Shown: positions 43,730 through 52,531 of the stretch, piece after piece
Layout of the letters: each line of letters opens with the position of its first letter
Position numbering within the stretch: position 1 is the first letter of the stretch
Assembly: GCA_003133225.1 (NCBI GenBank)
Contig: PKWL01000141.1
Location: 1-64,000 of the forward strand
Length of the DNA: 64,000 bases
Origin: Janthinobacterium sp.
GTDB taxonomy: Bacteria > Pseudomonadota > Gammaproteobacteria > Burkholderiales > Burkholderiaceae_D
Direction of reading: 5' to 3'
Notes under the pieces: generated by a model
Told to the model about the DNA's origin: nothing
What the model saw: only the letters and a program-made list of their open reading frames with translations
Database searches by the model: none
Program-made: the position numbers and the translations under genes

Positions 43730-45046
43730 TTAAAACGAGTGCTTGATGCCTGTACCGAAAAACCCATTATTGTCATGCAGGAATCCGGCAGCCATACCAC
43801 CATCCACCTTGTTGTACATGTAGCCGGCATACACATCTGTCCGCTTGGACAGTTTGTATTTACCCATCACGGAATAGAACTTGCTCGAGCCGCTGCAAGT
43901 GCTTGCCGTGGCGTTCGGGCAGGTGTCGACGCCGGTCGTATAGTCGTTCTGTTTCACATCGTAAAAGGCGAATGTGCCGCTAAACGCAGGCGTCACATCG
44001 AAAGTTAGACCCGCGAAATAGACATTCAAGGTCTTTTGTGTGGCGAACGCATTTACGTTGACGGCCGAGACGTTGTAACCCAACACGTTGCCGATTCCCA
44101 AATCGTTGCTAGGATTGGACGGGTTGTTAACTTCAATCCGTTCGTAACCACCACGCAACCTCAACTGATTCATCTTAAAGCTGGCCGCCAGCATATAGGC
44201 TTTGGTGTCGGCCACACTGATGGCTACCTCGCCAGGAATGGCGGAATTGGTAGCAGAAATACCGTCCTTAACAGACGAATAGGTTCCCTGAATACCAAAC
44301 GGGCCATTTTCGTAGCCGAGGTTCAACTGAACTTCGGACTGCGCATCGGTTGCACCAGCTTGGCCGCCCAACTTGTACAAGGCGCCGAAATTGATGCCAT
44401 TGGATGCGAATTTGTACTTGAGGCTGTTGTCGATGCGGAAGTCTTCCGTGAATCCGCCACCAGCGTAGGAACCGGAATAGCCGAATGGGGAAAATGTTTG
44501 TGATCCTTCCATCGGATCATAAGCGAGCAATGTATCGTAACCCAGGCTGTAGTTACGGCCCGCGGTAAACGTGCCCAACTCGGACGAGGACAGGCCGACA
44601 AAAGCCTGGCGATTGAACAATTGTCCGGCCAGCGAGCTATCCGCATTGACGGTCGTCTGCGGCACGGCGACGCCGGCTGCATTCTTGGTCGGATTGTTGG
44701 CGAGCGACGCTGGACCATTGGCGATCACGCCGTTGGGCGAGTTGAAACCGGTTTCCAGGGTGAATATCGCCTTCAGGCCGGAGCCGAGATCTTCCGATCC
44801 TTTAAAGCCGATGCGGGAAGGGGATTCGCCGCCATTGAACATGCCGGTGTCGGCCTTGTCGCCGAATTTGGTGGCAACGGGGTTCATGTTAATCGGGAAG
44901 TTGGAGTCTTCACTCAGCGAATGTTGCGAGTGGCCAACACCAATATCCATGGTGCCGTAAATCTCGACCGAAGAACCAGCCGATTGTGCAAATGCGCCTC
45001 TGACGATGAGCAACATGCCGAGAGCGATGAGTTTCTTATTATTCAA
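43730..45046 (-). CDS. Gram-negative porin, second
   Basis: 438 aa. Signal peptide (KLIALGMLLIVRGAFA), first strand SVEIYGTMDIGVGH, SRIGFKGSEDLGSGLKAIFTLETGF, LFNRQAFVGLSSSELGTFTAGRNYS (the constriction-loop region) and C-terminal Phe (GTGIKHSF). It has a small cysteine loop (TCPNATASTCSG) near residue 380, probably a disulphide in an external loop. AGGAGT precedes the ATG. Same strand as the first porin but separated by 490 bases, so probably a separate unit. Confidence 0.93.
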   Translation of the reverse strand: MNNKKLIALGMLLIVRGAFAQSAGSSVEIYGTMDIGVGHSQHSLSEDSNFPINMNPVATKFGDKADTGMFNGGESPSRIGFKGSEDLGSGLKAIFTLETGFNSPNGVIANGPASLANNPTKNAAGVAVPQTTVNADSSLAGQLFNRQAFVGLSSSELGTFTAGRNYSLGYDTLLAYDPMEGSQTFSPFGYSGSYAGGGFTEDFRIDNSLKYKFASNGINFGALYKLGGQAGATDAQSEVQLNLGYENGPFGIQGTYSSVKDGISATNSAIPGEVAISVADTKAYMLAASFKMNQLRLRGGYERIEVNNPSNPSNDLGIGNVLGYNVSAVNVNAFATQKTLNVYFAGLTFDVTPAFSGTFAFYDVKQNDYTTGVDTCPNATASTCSGSSKFYSVMGKYKLSKRTDVYAGYMYNKVDGGMAAGFLHDNNGFFGTGIKHSF

Positions 45047-45227
45047 TTGGTACTCCTAAACGTTATGAAAATTCTTAAATGCGAATTGCAAATCAATACT
45101 GTTTGCATTCGGTGCATTGCTTCCATGGGTGCGTCAGGTTCATTTTCCCATTCGCAGGATTCTGGCCTTATACATTACCAGCTTACATGACACCCTATGG
45201 CAGAACGGTGAAGTCTAACGTGAAATT

Positions 45228-45245
45228 ATGTCAATAATGTGACAT
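45228..45245. promoter_or_regulatory. CRP/FNR-type dyad upstream of the second porin
   Basis: ATGTCA, 6 bases, TGACAT: a perfect 18-bp dyad with the spacing of CRP/FNR-family sites (TGTxA-N6-TxACA). It lies about 180-200 bases before the porin start codon. Binding by a CRP-family protein is inferred from the layout only. Confidence 0.4.
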
Positions 45246-46440
45246 TGGCGTTGTAGACTTACAACAAACGAAAGCATTTACACAAGTCCCCATGCATTCT
45301 CGCCACGGCCCAAATATTCTAAATGCGGGTGCGGCTTCAAGCCCGTCAAATAGTATTCGACTACCATCGGCGCCGGCGCCCCCCCCGCCATCGCACTGGA
45401 AAGGGCTGTTCAGCTCGCCGCTGCCAAGAGCGCTATTTACCAGCGCTACCAGAGCCAAAAACGCCAGCGTAATTGCTGTCGTTTCGTTCGGGCAGATTCG
45501 CGTCATTACATGAAACCGTCGGATGAGACTCATTACACAGTTTCGCCCTTCATAACGACGCCAATGGCCCCTGAATCCGCCCAGGCGCCCCGGCGCGAGA
45601 GGACAGCGGGCGACCAAAGGCGGGCTGCGCCACCGGGCCAGAATTGGCCGAAGGCCACAGAGAGGCCGTAAAACACAGGCGGCCGGGATCATTTATTGGC
45701 CAGCCGCAATATTTTTTGCTGCACCGGCACACAATACTCTTTGAGAAGTGAGCGGCGGCGGCTGCGACCAAATCAGAAAAATTTTGCTGCGCTGCGTTAC
45801 AAGCTACAACAGCTGGCCCGTTATCGATTTTGATTAAACCTCAGCAGCATGGGGGAGCAAACTGCGGCTGGTGGCGCTTCCTCCGTATCTCACCGGTCCC
45901 GAATATTTTCACGCCTTGAGAAGGCAAGTCTTTGGCCCCATCCGGATCCGGGCATACGTGCACGCCGCTCGTCGCTTTGCCAACTCCTGGCGCGCGCCAA
46001 GGATTGGATTGGGGCTCGAAAAAAATCATCGGCACGGCCGACGATAATAAGCCGTGGTCACGGCCGGCAAGAAGTATTCAGTCGTTTGAAAGGTAATTTG
46101 CAATTGGAGAGTCATTAACTCTAGCGCCGGCTGGAAAATAAATGGCGCCCGGCTACCGGCACCGCAAATTGCCACGCAACCGGATATAGCGCGCCGCGGA
46201 AAAAATAGCCAAGCTAAACTGGATCTTCGCCTCGGCTAGGCAAGGGCTGGCCGCCAGGATTAACCCTAAACTTGTTCTTGCGGCCATACCCGCGAATTAG
46301 CTTCGATTGCGCTGCTTTATCATTAACTGAAACACTCAAGCCGCCAAGAGGATGGGATGGCCCGTCTTTGCCTTAGTTGAAACCGCCCGCCTCGCGCCAA
46401 AGAGACACGCGCTTGCCCGATAAAGAGCTGGAGCATTGAC

Positions 46441-46471
46441 GCCAGGTTTATATTGAAAATATAAGCCTGGC
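46441..46471. repeat. 31-bp near-perfect hairpin in a gene-poor region
   Basis: GCCAGGTTTATATT and AATATAAGCCTGGC pair over 14 positions with one T:G wobble around a 3-base loop. No T-run follows. About 350 bases upstream of the DUF484 gene; may be an operator, an RNA element or a relic of a mobile element end. Confidence 0.5.
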
Positions 46472-46821
46472 CGGACAGCCAAACGAATCGCGCAATCAGA
46501 ATTTGGCGCGATGACTCTTTTTACGATAACGTTTCAAGCACATCGAAGCAAGTCGAAGCGGCGCCGGCGCGATCACAGGGTTACCTGGCAGCAGATGGGA
46601 CAGGCGCGGCGAAGCACCAAGCTGAACCTTATTGACGGGTGCACAACGTGGATCTGTTGGGAAAACGTTGTTGCGGGCGGCGTGGCCCTGATCCCGTGCT
46701 TGTTTTTTATTTCGGCCCCACAAATTGGCCCCGTTTGCGACGAAGCGGGCCCCCGTGTCGGTTAGAATTAGGGCTGCCGCGCGTGGCGCGACTTTCCTGT
46801 TCATTTTACCGACCTAAATCA

Positions 46822-47493
46822 ATGATCGACCCACTAGACTCCACCACCGTCGCCCAATATCTGACAGAACACCCGCGTTTTTTCGAAGAACATGCGGGAT
46901 GGCTGGGCGAGATCAAGCTAGCTAGCCCCCTGACCGGGCGCGCCGTCTCTTTGCAGGAGCGGCAAATGGAAGTGATGCGCGAGAAATACAAGGCTCTGGA
47001 ATTGCGCATGGACGATTTGATCCACCTGGCGCAAGACAACGCTGCGATTGCCGCTAAGTTCCACGGCTGGACGCAGTCGCTGTTGCATGTGCGCAACGAT
47101 GCCGACCGGCCCGACGTCCTGCTCAAGGGCTTGAAATCGGCCTTCAACGTGCCGCAGGCGACTCTGCGTTTGTGGAATCTTGCACCGGAATATGGGGACG
47201 CCTGGTTCATGCGCGAAGTATCCGATGATGCCAGGATATTTGCCAACAGCTTGATCGCCCCTTATTGTGGCTGCAACCATGACTTTGAGGCGGTGCGCTG
47301 GCTCGACGCCGCCGATGCCATTCGCTCGACCGTCATCCTGCCTTTGCGCGTGGTCGGCACGGATGGCGCCGCCTTTGGTTTGCTCATTCTCGGCTCGCCT
47401 GATCCCGAACGCTTTTCGGCCGCCATGGGCACGGACTTCCTGATCCATATTGGCGAGACGGCCAGCGCCGCCTTGAGCGCTTTGCAAGGGTAA
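46822..47493 (+). CDS. DUF484 family protein (GAF-like)
   Basis: 223 aa from the ATG at 46822. N-terminal segment VAQYLTEHPRFFEEHAGWLGEIKL, a coiled-coil helix (QERQMEVMREKYKALELRMDDLIHLAQDN) and a GAF-like C-terminal domain (STVILPLRVVGTDGAAFGLLILGSPDPERFS). DUF484 lies between dapF and xerC in many proteobacteria. Molecular role unknown. xerC starts 9 bases after it, so they form an operon. Confidence 0.93.
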   Translation: MIDPLDSTTVAQYLTEHPRFFEEHAGWLGEIKLASPLTGRAVSLQERQMEVMREKYKALELRMDDLIHLAQDNAAIAAKFHGWTQSLLHVRNDADRPDVLLKGLKSAFNVPQATLRLWNLAPEYGDAWFMREVSDDARIFANSLIAPYCGCNHDFEAVRWLDAADAIRSTVILPLRVVGTDGAAFGLLILGSPDPERFSAAMGTDFLIHIGETASAALSALQG

Positions 47494-47502
47494 GCGGCGA
47501 GC

Positions 47503-48450
47503 ATGAGCGGCGCCTCCGGCAATGCGGCATGGCTCGCCAAGTATTTGGCCCATTTGACGAGCGAACGCAATCTGTCGGGCCATACCGTTGCCGCCTACGG
47601 GCGCGACTTGCGCCAACTGGCCGTTGTGAGCGGTGGCCTGGAATGGCGCGCCGTCACCGATGTCGAGATCCGGCGCTATGCCGCCAGACTGCACGGCAAC
47701 GGGCAAAATCCGCGCTCCATTGCGCGCAAGTTGTCGGCCTGGCGCGGCTTTTTCGACTGGCTCAGCCGTCAAACGACGCTGCCGTGCAACCCGGCGCTTG
47801 GCGTGCACGCGCCCAAACGGAGCAAACCACTGCCCAAGGCGCTGTCGGTGGACGATGCGGTCAATCTCGTCGCCACCCCGTCGCACGGCGCAAGGCAGCC
47901 GTCGCCGTTCGACCTGTGCAACCGCGCCATGTTCGAATTGCTGTATTCAAGCGGGTTGCGGGTAGCCGAACTGGCCGGGCTCGACTTGCACTACCAAAAG
48001 GCGCAAGGGGCCGCCACGGCGTCACTGGGCTGGATCGACTTTGACGGTCACGAAGTGACCGTCACCGGCAAGGGCGAGAAAATGCGCAAGGTGCCTGTGG
48101 GCAAGGCGGCCATGGCGGCGCTCGCGGCCTGGGTCGCCGTGCGTGGCGGGCCCAAAGATGGCGGCCCGGCCCTGTTTCTGAGCAGCCGCGGCACGCGCAT
48201 TTCGCCCCGCGTCGTGCAACTGCGGTTGAAGGCGCACGCACAGGCCGTCGGCATCCCCGCCAACGTCCACCCGCACATGCTGCGCCACTCCTTTGCCTCG
48301 CACCTCTTGCAATCGTCCGGCGACTTGCGCGCCGTCCAGGAAATGCTCGGCCACTCCAGTATTACCTCAACCCAAGTCTACACGGCGCTCGACTTCCAGC
48401 ATCTGGCGCTGGTCTATGATCGGTCCCATCCGCGCGCCAAAATCAAGTAA
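47503..48450 (+). CDS. xerC: Tyrosine recombinase XerC
   Basis: 315 aa. N-terminal core-binding SAM-like domain (AWLAKYLAHLTSERNLSGHTVAAYGRDLRQLA) and catalytic domain with the full set R153 (GLRVAELAGL), H258/R261 (HMLRHSFASHLL), H284 (MLGHSSI) and nucleophile Y293 (TQVYTALD). With XerD it resolves chromosome dimers at dif. The housekeeping context (DUF484 upstream) identifies it as XerC rather than a phage integrase. Confidence 0.95.
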   Translation: MSGASGNAAWLAKYLAHLTSERNLSGHTVAAYGRDLRQLAVVSGGLEWRAVTDVEIRRYAARLHGNGQNPRSIARKLSAWRGFFDWLSRQTTLPCNPALGVHAPKRSKPLPKALSVDDAVNLVATPSHGARQPSPFDLCNRAMFELLYSSGLRVAELAGLDLHYQKAQGAATASLGWIDFDGHEVTVTGKGEKMRKVPVGKAAMAALAAWVAVRGGPKDGGPALFLSSRGTRISPRVVQLRLKAHAQAVGIPANVHPHMLRHSFASHLLQSSGDLRAVQEMLGHSSITSTQVYTALDFQHLALVYDRSHPRAKIK

Positions 48451-48505
48451 AGATCAATTAAATGCTGAGTTAAAGCATGACATACATCAAGCGCAACAGC
48501 CGTAT

Positions 48506-48535
48506 TTGCAAGCGAACAGAAAATTGCGGCATAAT
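48506..48535 (+). promoter_or_regulatory. Promoter candidate for the CobW-family gene
   Basis: TTGCAA (48506-48511), 18 bases, CATAAT (48530-48535), located 67 bases before the cobW start codon in the only gap after xerC. I looked for a Zur operator around it and did not recognise one. Confidence 0.45.
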
Positions 48536-48601
48536 CGTGCGGGTCCGCACCGCCAGCGGGCAACACTTCACCCAATTTACTTAAGGCACGGCAAAGTACT
48601 C

Positions 48602-49648
48602 ATGGCACTCATACCAACGACCATTCTGACGGGCTTTCTTGGTGCCGGCAAAACCACCTTGCTAAAACGCATTTTGCAGGAAAATCACGGCCTGAAGATC
48701 GCCGTGATCGAAAATGAATTCGGCCAGGAAAACATCGACAACGAAATCCTCGTGCAAGATGGCGTCGAACAAATCGTTGAAATGAACAACGGCTGCATCT
48801 GCTGCACCGTGCGGGGCGACCTGATCGTGGCGCTGTGCGATCTGGCGCAAAAGCGCGAGGCCGGCCACCTTAATTTCGATCGCGTCGTAATCGAGACGAC
48901 CGGACTGGCCAATCCGGGCCCCGTGGCGCAAACTTTTTTTATCGATGAAGAAGTGGGCATGCATTACATGCTGGACGCCATCATCACCGTCGTCGACGCC
49001 CGCCACGCCATGGCGCAACTCGATGCCCACGAAGAAGCGCAGCGCCAGGTGGGCTTCGCCGACAAAATTCTGTTGTCGAAAACGGATTTGGTGATGGCGC
49101 CCGAGCTCGCCGCCTTGCAAAGGCGCTTGGTGCGCATCAACCCGCGCGCCGCCATCGGCATTGCGCAATTTGGCCAGACTCCGATAGGCGACGTGCTTGA
49201 CATCCGCGGCTTCAACTTGAACGAAAAACTCAACTTGGATCCGGATTTCTTAGCCACCGAGACGGCACAGGTGCACGACCATGAGCAGCCGGAACATGTG
49301 CACGATGCCAACTGCGGCCACGCGCACAACCATCACGAAAGCGGCCACAGCGACGACATCGCCGCTTTTGTTTTTGCCAGCGCGCAGCCTTTCGATAGCG
49401 CCAAACTGGACGATTTTTTGGGCGGTCTGGTCCAAGTGTATGGCCCGCGCATGCTGCGCTATAAGGGGGTATTGTCGATGCAGGGCGCGCAGCGCAAGGT
49501 CGTCTTTCAAGGCGTGCACCAGATAATGGGCAGCGACTTGGGCGCAATTTGGGGCGAAAATGAAATTCGTGGCAGCAAAATGGTATTTATTGGCAAAAAT
49601 CTACCAAAAGACATCTTTATTCGCGGACTCGAACAGTGTTTGGTATAA
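48602..49648 (+). CDS. CobW/COG0523 family GTPase (metallochaperone type)
   Basis: 348 aa. Walker A GFLGAGKTT (11-19), metal motif CICC (C65, C67, C68), ETTGLANPGPV switch, SKTDL guanine motif, and a histidine-rich metal loop (about 223-247, HDHEQPEHVHD..HAHNHHESGH) before the CobW C-terminal domain. Such proteins deliver zinc or other metals; bacterial relatives are often zinc-starvation genes. Start by ATG at 48602 matches the family start. It precedes a dksA lacking zinc ligands, a frequent pairing in betaproteobacteria. Confidence 0.92.
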   Translation: MALIPTTILTGFLGAGKTTLLKRILQENHGLKIAVIENEFGQENIDNEILVQDGVEQIVEMNNGCICCTVRGDLIVALCDLAQKREAGHLNFDRVVIETTGLANPGPVAQTFFIDEEVGMHYMLDAIITVVDARHAMAQLDAHEEAQRQVGFADKILLSKTDLVMAPELAALQRRLVRINPRAAIGIAQFGQTPIGDVLDIRGFNLNEKLNLDPDFLATETAQVHDHEQPEHVHDANCGHAHNHHESGHSDDIAAFVFASAQPFDSAKLDDFLGGLVQVYGPRMLRYKGVLSMQGAQRKVVFQGVHQIMGSDLGAIWGENEIRGSKMVFIGKNLPKDIFIRGLEQCLV

Positions 49649-49949
49649 ACTATCCGGGTTTATAGCGTGCCGCTTGCGCGGCCCCCATTGGCGGCAACGG
49701 CGCCCGGGGCAACTAGAGCTCTAAACTGGGGCAATGCCCAAGGGCGGCGCAGCATGGTATCGGCATGAAAAGCAGAGCATGCGGCCAACGGCGGCGAGGC
49801 GGTGACTGCCGTCAGAAAAGTGGCTTTCAGAGCAGCAAGATCCGGAAAAAGCGGAAATAGTGCAAAAGCGTACACCGGTGCAGTGGTCGGCGCAGTTGTC
49901 GATTCAACTGATCAATTTGAAAACTCTGTCGTATCGAAGGTAAGCAGTG
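49649..49949. other. Intergenic region before dksA
   Basis: No gene seen. It must hold the dksA promoter and probably a 5' leader; AAGG is 9 bases before the dksA ATG. No clear T-run terminator for cobW. Confidence 0.45.
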
Positions 49950-50399
49950 ATGACCAAAACTAACAAATCAACCCCCGCCGTTAGCACGGACCGCATCATC
50001 ACCGAAGACGAGATTCTTCAGATGAGTGAGAAGGATTACATGAACGCGGCGCAGCTGGCATTTTTCAAGGCGCGCCTGCAGCAGCTTGAAAAGGACTTAC
50101 TAAAAAATGCGGGGGAAACCACCGAACACTTGCGCGAAACCGTGCTGGTGCCGGACCCGGCCGACCGCGCGACGATCGAAGAGGAACATGCGCTAGAACT
50201 GCGCACGCGCGACCGCGAACGCAAATTGCTGAAAAAAGTGCAACAATCGATCGCCTCGATTGACACGGGCGAGTATGGCTGGTGCGAAGAAACAGGCGAG
50301 CCGATCGGCATTCCGCGCCTGATCGCCCGGCCCACGGCCACGCTCTCCTTGGAAGCGCAGCAACGGCGTGAACTGAAACAAAAGCTGTACGGCGACTAG
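49950..50399 (+). CDS. dksA: RNA polymerase-binding transcription factor DksA (zinc-finger cysteines lost)
   Basis: 149 aa. Coiled-coil with the tip motif DPADRA (D69, D72, A74) that enters the RNA polymerase secondary channel with ppGpp to repress rRNA and tRNA promoters. Only one of the four zinc-binding cysteines remains (C112; the others are T115, S133, A136 in WCEETGEP..TLSLEAQ). So it should fold without zinc, like zinc-independent DksA paralogues. The GTG one codon earlier is less likely than this ATG. A clear intrinsic terminator follows. Confidence 0.95.
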   Translation: MTKTNKSTPAVSTDRIITEDEILQMSEKDYMNAAQLAFFKARLQQLEKDLLKNAGETTEHLRETVLVPDPADRATIEEEHALELRTRDRERKLLKKVQQSIASIDTGEYGWCEETGEPIGIPRLIARPTATLSLEAQQRRELKQKLYGD

Positions 50400-50442
50400 T
50401 CGAAGCATAGCCCGCTGCACGGTTGCCGCAAAGGCATAGACG

Positions 50443-50470
50443 AAAGCATGCGCCGCGCATGCTTTTTTTT
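50443..50470 (+). terminator. Rho-independent terminator of dksA
   Basis: AAAGCATGCG, a 3-base loop, then CGCATGCTTT running into eight T: a stem of 8 or more bp with a strong T-run, 44 bases after the dksA stop. The best-formed intrinsic terminator in the window. Confidence 0.92.
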
Positions 50471-50589
50471 CGCCCTGCCCCTGCGCTTTGCGGGCGCCGC
50501 TAAAAGCTGGCCCATGCATTACACTACGGAGCGGGCGGCCACCGCTTCAAGGCGCATGCGCCGCATCGGCCAAAATGACAAGGAAAGAC

Positions 50590-51885
50590 GTGGGACTGTT
50601 CAAGCTGTTCAAGCGCAATAATACGCCGCCCTCGAGCGCGGCGCGGGCGGAGCCGTCGCGCCTGGCCGCCGAAGGCGAGGCGCAGCGCCGCCAGCGCGAC
50701 ATCGCCCGTGCCACGACGATGAAGATCGATGCGATCGAGTCGGCCATGACGTTCGACATATTCAACACGCCGGAACCGGCCTGGGGCAGCGGGCCGCCGC
50801 GCGCCCGATCGTCCCTGCCCGCGCATCAGGCCGAGCAGAACTTGGCGCCGCTCGAATTGATCACGACCGAACTGCTAAGCGGCGAGATCTTGCCCAACCC
50901 TGCCGTAGCGGCCCAGAGCGCGCCCGTGGTGGAAGAAATCGCCATCCTGTTCGCCAATTCTCAAGCGGGCGTGGCGCAGCAGATGTTGGTCGACAGCTTG
51001 GCCGCCGCGGGACAGAGCGAGCGCACGCTGTGGTGGATGTTGTTCGACCTGTATCAGGTGACGGGGCAGCACGAACAATTCGATAGCTTGTCCATCGACT
51101 ATGCCAGCCAGTTTGAAACCTCGCCGCCGGCATGGATCGCCCATGCGCCGGCGGCCGTCGCCGCTTTTTCGGGAGTCACGCCGACCCAAGCCTTTGTCGG
51201 CGTCCTCGACGGGGCCATCGCGCCGCAACTGGAACGGGTGCAACTGCTGGCGGCCGGCAATCCCGTGTTGCGCCTCGAATTTAACCGCGTTAGCGCCGTG
51301 GCGCCGGCCGGCTGCGCCCTGCTGCTGCAATCTTTGAAGCTATTGCAGGCCCAAAAGAGCGAACTGATCTTCGTCGGCGCCGCCGAGCTGGCCGGCCAGA
51401 TCCGCACCATCATCCACGTTGGACGGCGCGATGAAACGCAAGCGCCCTGGCTGCTGTTGCTCGAACTGCTGCAATTATTAAACCGCGAAAAGGAGTTCGA
51501 AGAGACCAGCATGGATTTTTGCGTCACATTTGAAGTGTCGCCCCCTTCCTTCGTGGCGGCGCCGAGCCATGTTGCCACCGCCGCCAAACAAAACGCGCCC
51601 ACCTCGCCGGACCGTTTCATGCTGCCGCTCGTGATCGAGGGCAACACGGATGCCCTGATCGCGGCGATCGATGTCTTTGCGGCCTTGTATCAACCTGTCG
51701 TGTTCGATTGTTCACGCCTGGCCCGCATCGACTTGGGCGCCGCCGGTCGCCTGTTGAGCTGCCTGCAGCCATGGGCCCAAAAAGGCAAAAAAATCGAGCT
51801 GCGCGACCTGAACCATCTGGTCGCAGCCCTGCTGCGGCTACTGGCCTTTCCCGACGTTGCCAAGATCTTCCCGCGCAAATATTAG
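50590..51885 (+). CDS. STAS-like domain protein between dksA and hslV
   Basis: 431 aa from a GTG at 50590 with AGGA 5 bases upstream; an ATG at 50575 lacks a ribosome site. The N-terminal 100 residues are basic then Ala/Pro-rich and look unstructured. Two STAS-like modules can be read: around 205-285 ([30 protein letters not shown]) and 340-431 ([49 protein letters not shown]), each with the strand-Asp/Ser-helix pattern of MlaB/SpoIIAA proteins. Function unknown; possibly a regulatory adaptor. Position next to hslV is shared by relatives, to my knowledge. Confidence 0.75.
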   Translation: MGLFKLFKRNNTPPSSAARAEPSRLAAEGEAQRRQRDIARATTMKIDAIESAMTFDIFNTPEPAWGSGPPRARSSLPAHQAEQNLAPLELITTELLSGEILPNPAVAAQSAPVVEEIAILFANSQAGVAQQMLVDSLAAAGQSERTLWWMLFDLYQVTGQHEQFDSLSIDYASQFETSPPAWIAHAPAAVAAFSGVTPTQAFVGVLDGAIAPQLERVQLLAAGNPVLRLEFNRVSAVAPAGCALLLQSLKLLQAQKSELIFVGAAELAGQIRTIIHVGRRDETQAPWLLLLELLQLLNREKEFEETSMDFCVTFEVSPPSFVAAPSHVATAAKQNAPTSPDRFMLPLVIEGNTDALIAAIDVFAALYQPVVFDCSRLARIDLGAAGRLLSCLQPWAQKGKKIELRDLNHLVAALLRLLAFPDVAKIFPRKY

Positions 51886-51980
51886 GGGCGCCTGCTTGGC
51901 GCCCCAATTCACTTGCAATCGCCAGTTCCATCCCCATGTCTCGTAAAGAGCAAGACTGGCATCATTACCAAAAGGTCCAT

Positions 51981-52517
51981 ATGGAACAATTTCACGGCAC
52001 CACCATTTTGTGCGTGCGGCGCGGCAAGCTCGTCGCTTTAGGGGGCGATGGCCAAGTCACGTTGGGAAATATCGTGATGAAGGGCACCGCGCGCAAGGTG
52101 CGCAAGCTATACCAGGGCAAGGTCTTAGTCGGTTTCGCCGGCGGCACCGCCGACGCGTTCACCCTGCTCGACCGCTTCGAAGGCAAGCTGGAAAAACACC
52201 AGGGCAATTTGCTGCGCGCCTCGGTCGAACTAGCCAAGGACTGGCGCACCGACCGCGTCTTGCGGCGTCTGGAAGCGATGTTGCTGGTGGCCGACAGCGA
52301 ATCGACCCTGGTGATCACAGGCAACGGCGACGTGCTCGAGCCGGAAGACGGCATCGGCGCCATCGGTTCGGGCGGCGTGTATGCGCAGTCGGCCGCCAAG
52401 GCCTTGCAGGAAAATACGGAATTGATGCCAAGCGAGATCGTCAAGAAGTCGCTCACCATCGCTGCCGATCTGTGCATTTACACGAATATGTCGCATACGA
52501 TAGAAACCCTGGATTAA
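51981..52517 (+). CDS. hslV: ATP-dependent protease peptidase subunit HslV
   Basis: 178 aa. Threonine protease with a short propeptide MEQFHG and catalytic Thr7 (HGTTIL) exposed by autoprocessing. Conserved core [32 protein letters not shown] and GNGDVLEP. Forms a double hexamer with the HslU ATPase to degrade misfolded and regulatory proteins. hslU follows after 14 bases. Confidence 0.98.
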   Translation: MEQFHGTTILCVRRGKLVALGGDGQVTLGNIVMKGTARKVRKLYQGKVLVGFAGGTADAFTLLDRFEGKLEKHQGNLLRASVELAKDWRTDRVLRRLEAMLLVADSESTLVITGNGDVLEPEDGIGAIGSGGVYAQSAAKALQENTELMPSEIVKKSLTIAADLCIYTNMSHTIETLD

Positions 52518-52531
52518 AGCAGGAAGACACC

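Larger units (their letters stand above)
45047..46821. other. Gene-poor region, 1.8 kb
   Basis: No supported gene. It contains the promoter of the second porin, a CRP/FNR-like dyad (45228-45245) and a 31-bp hairpin (46441-46471). A minus-strand frame (45231-45692) has a hydrophobic stretch TTAITLAFLALVALVNSALG but no family match or good start; not called. The region may be debris from the rearrangement that separated dapF from DUF484. Confidence 0.5.

Noticed and set aside
45231-45692. 153-codon minus-strand frame with a hydrophobic stretch
   Set aside because: No family features and no convincing ribosome site. The N-terminal half is Arg/Pro-rich like non-coding high-G+C frames. It also overlaps the CRP-like dyad.
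47503-48450. Tyrosine recombinase as an integrase of a mobile island
   Set aside because: DUF484 directly upstream and the cobW-dksA-hslVU context mark it as chromosomal XerC. It is not adjacent to a tRNA attachment site.
48451-48601. Zur operator before the CobW gene
   Set aside because: I looked for an AT-rich TGTTATA-type dyad and found none. The region has only an ordinary promoter-like pair.
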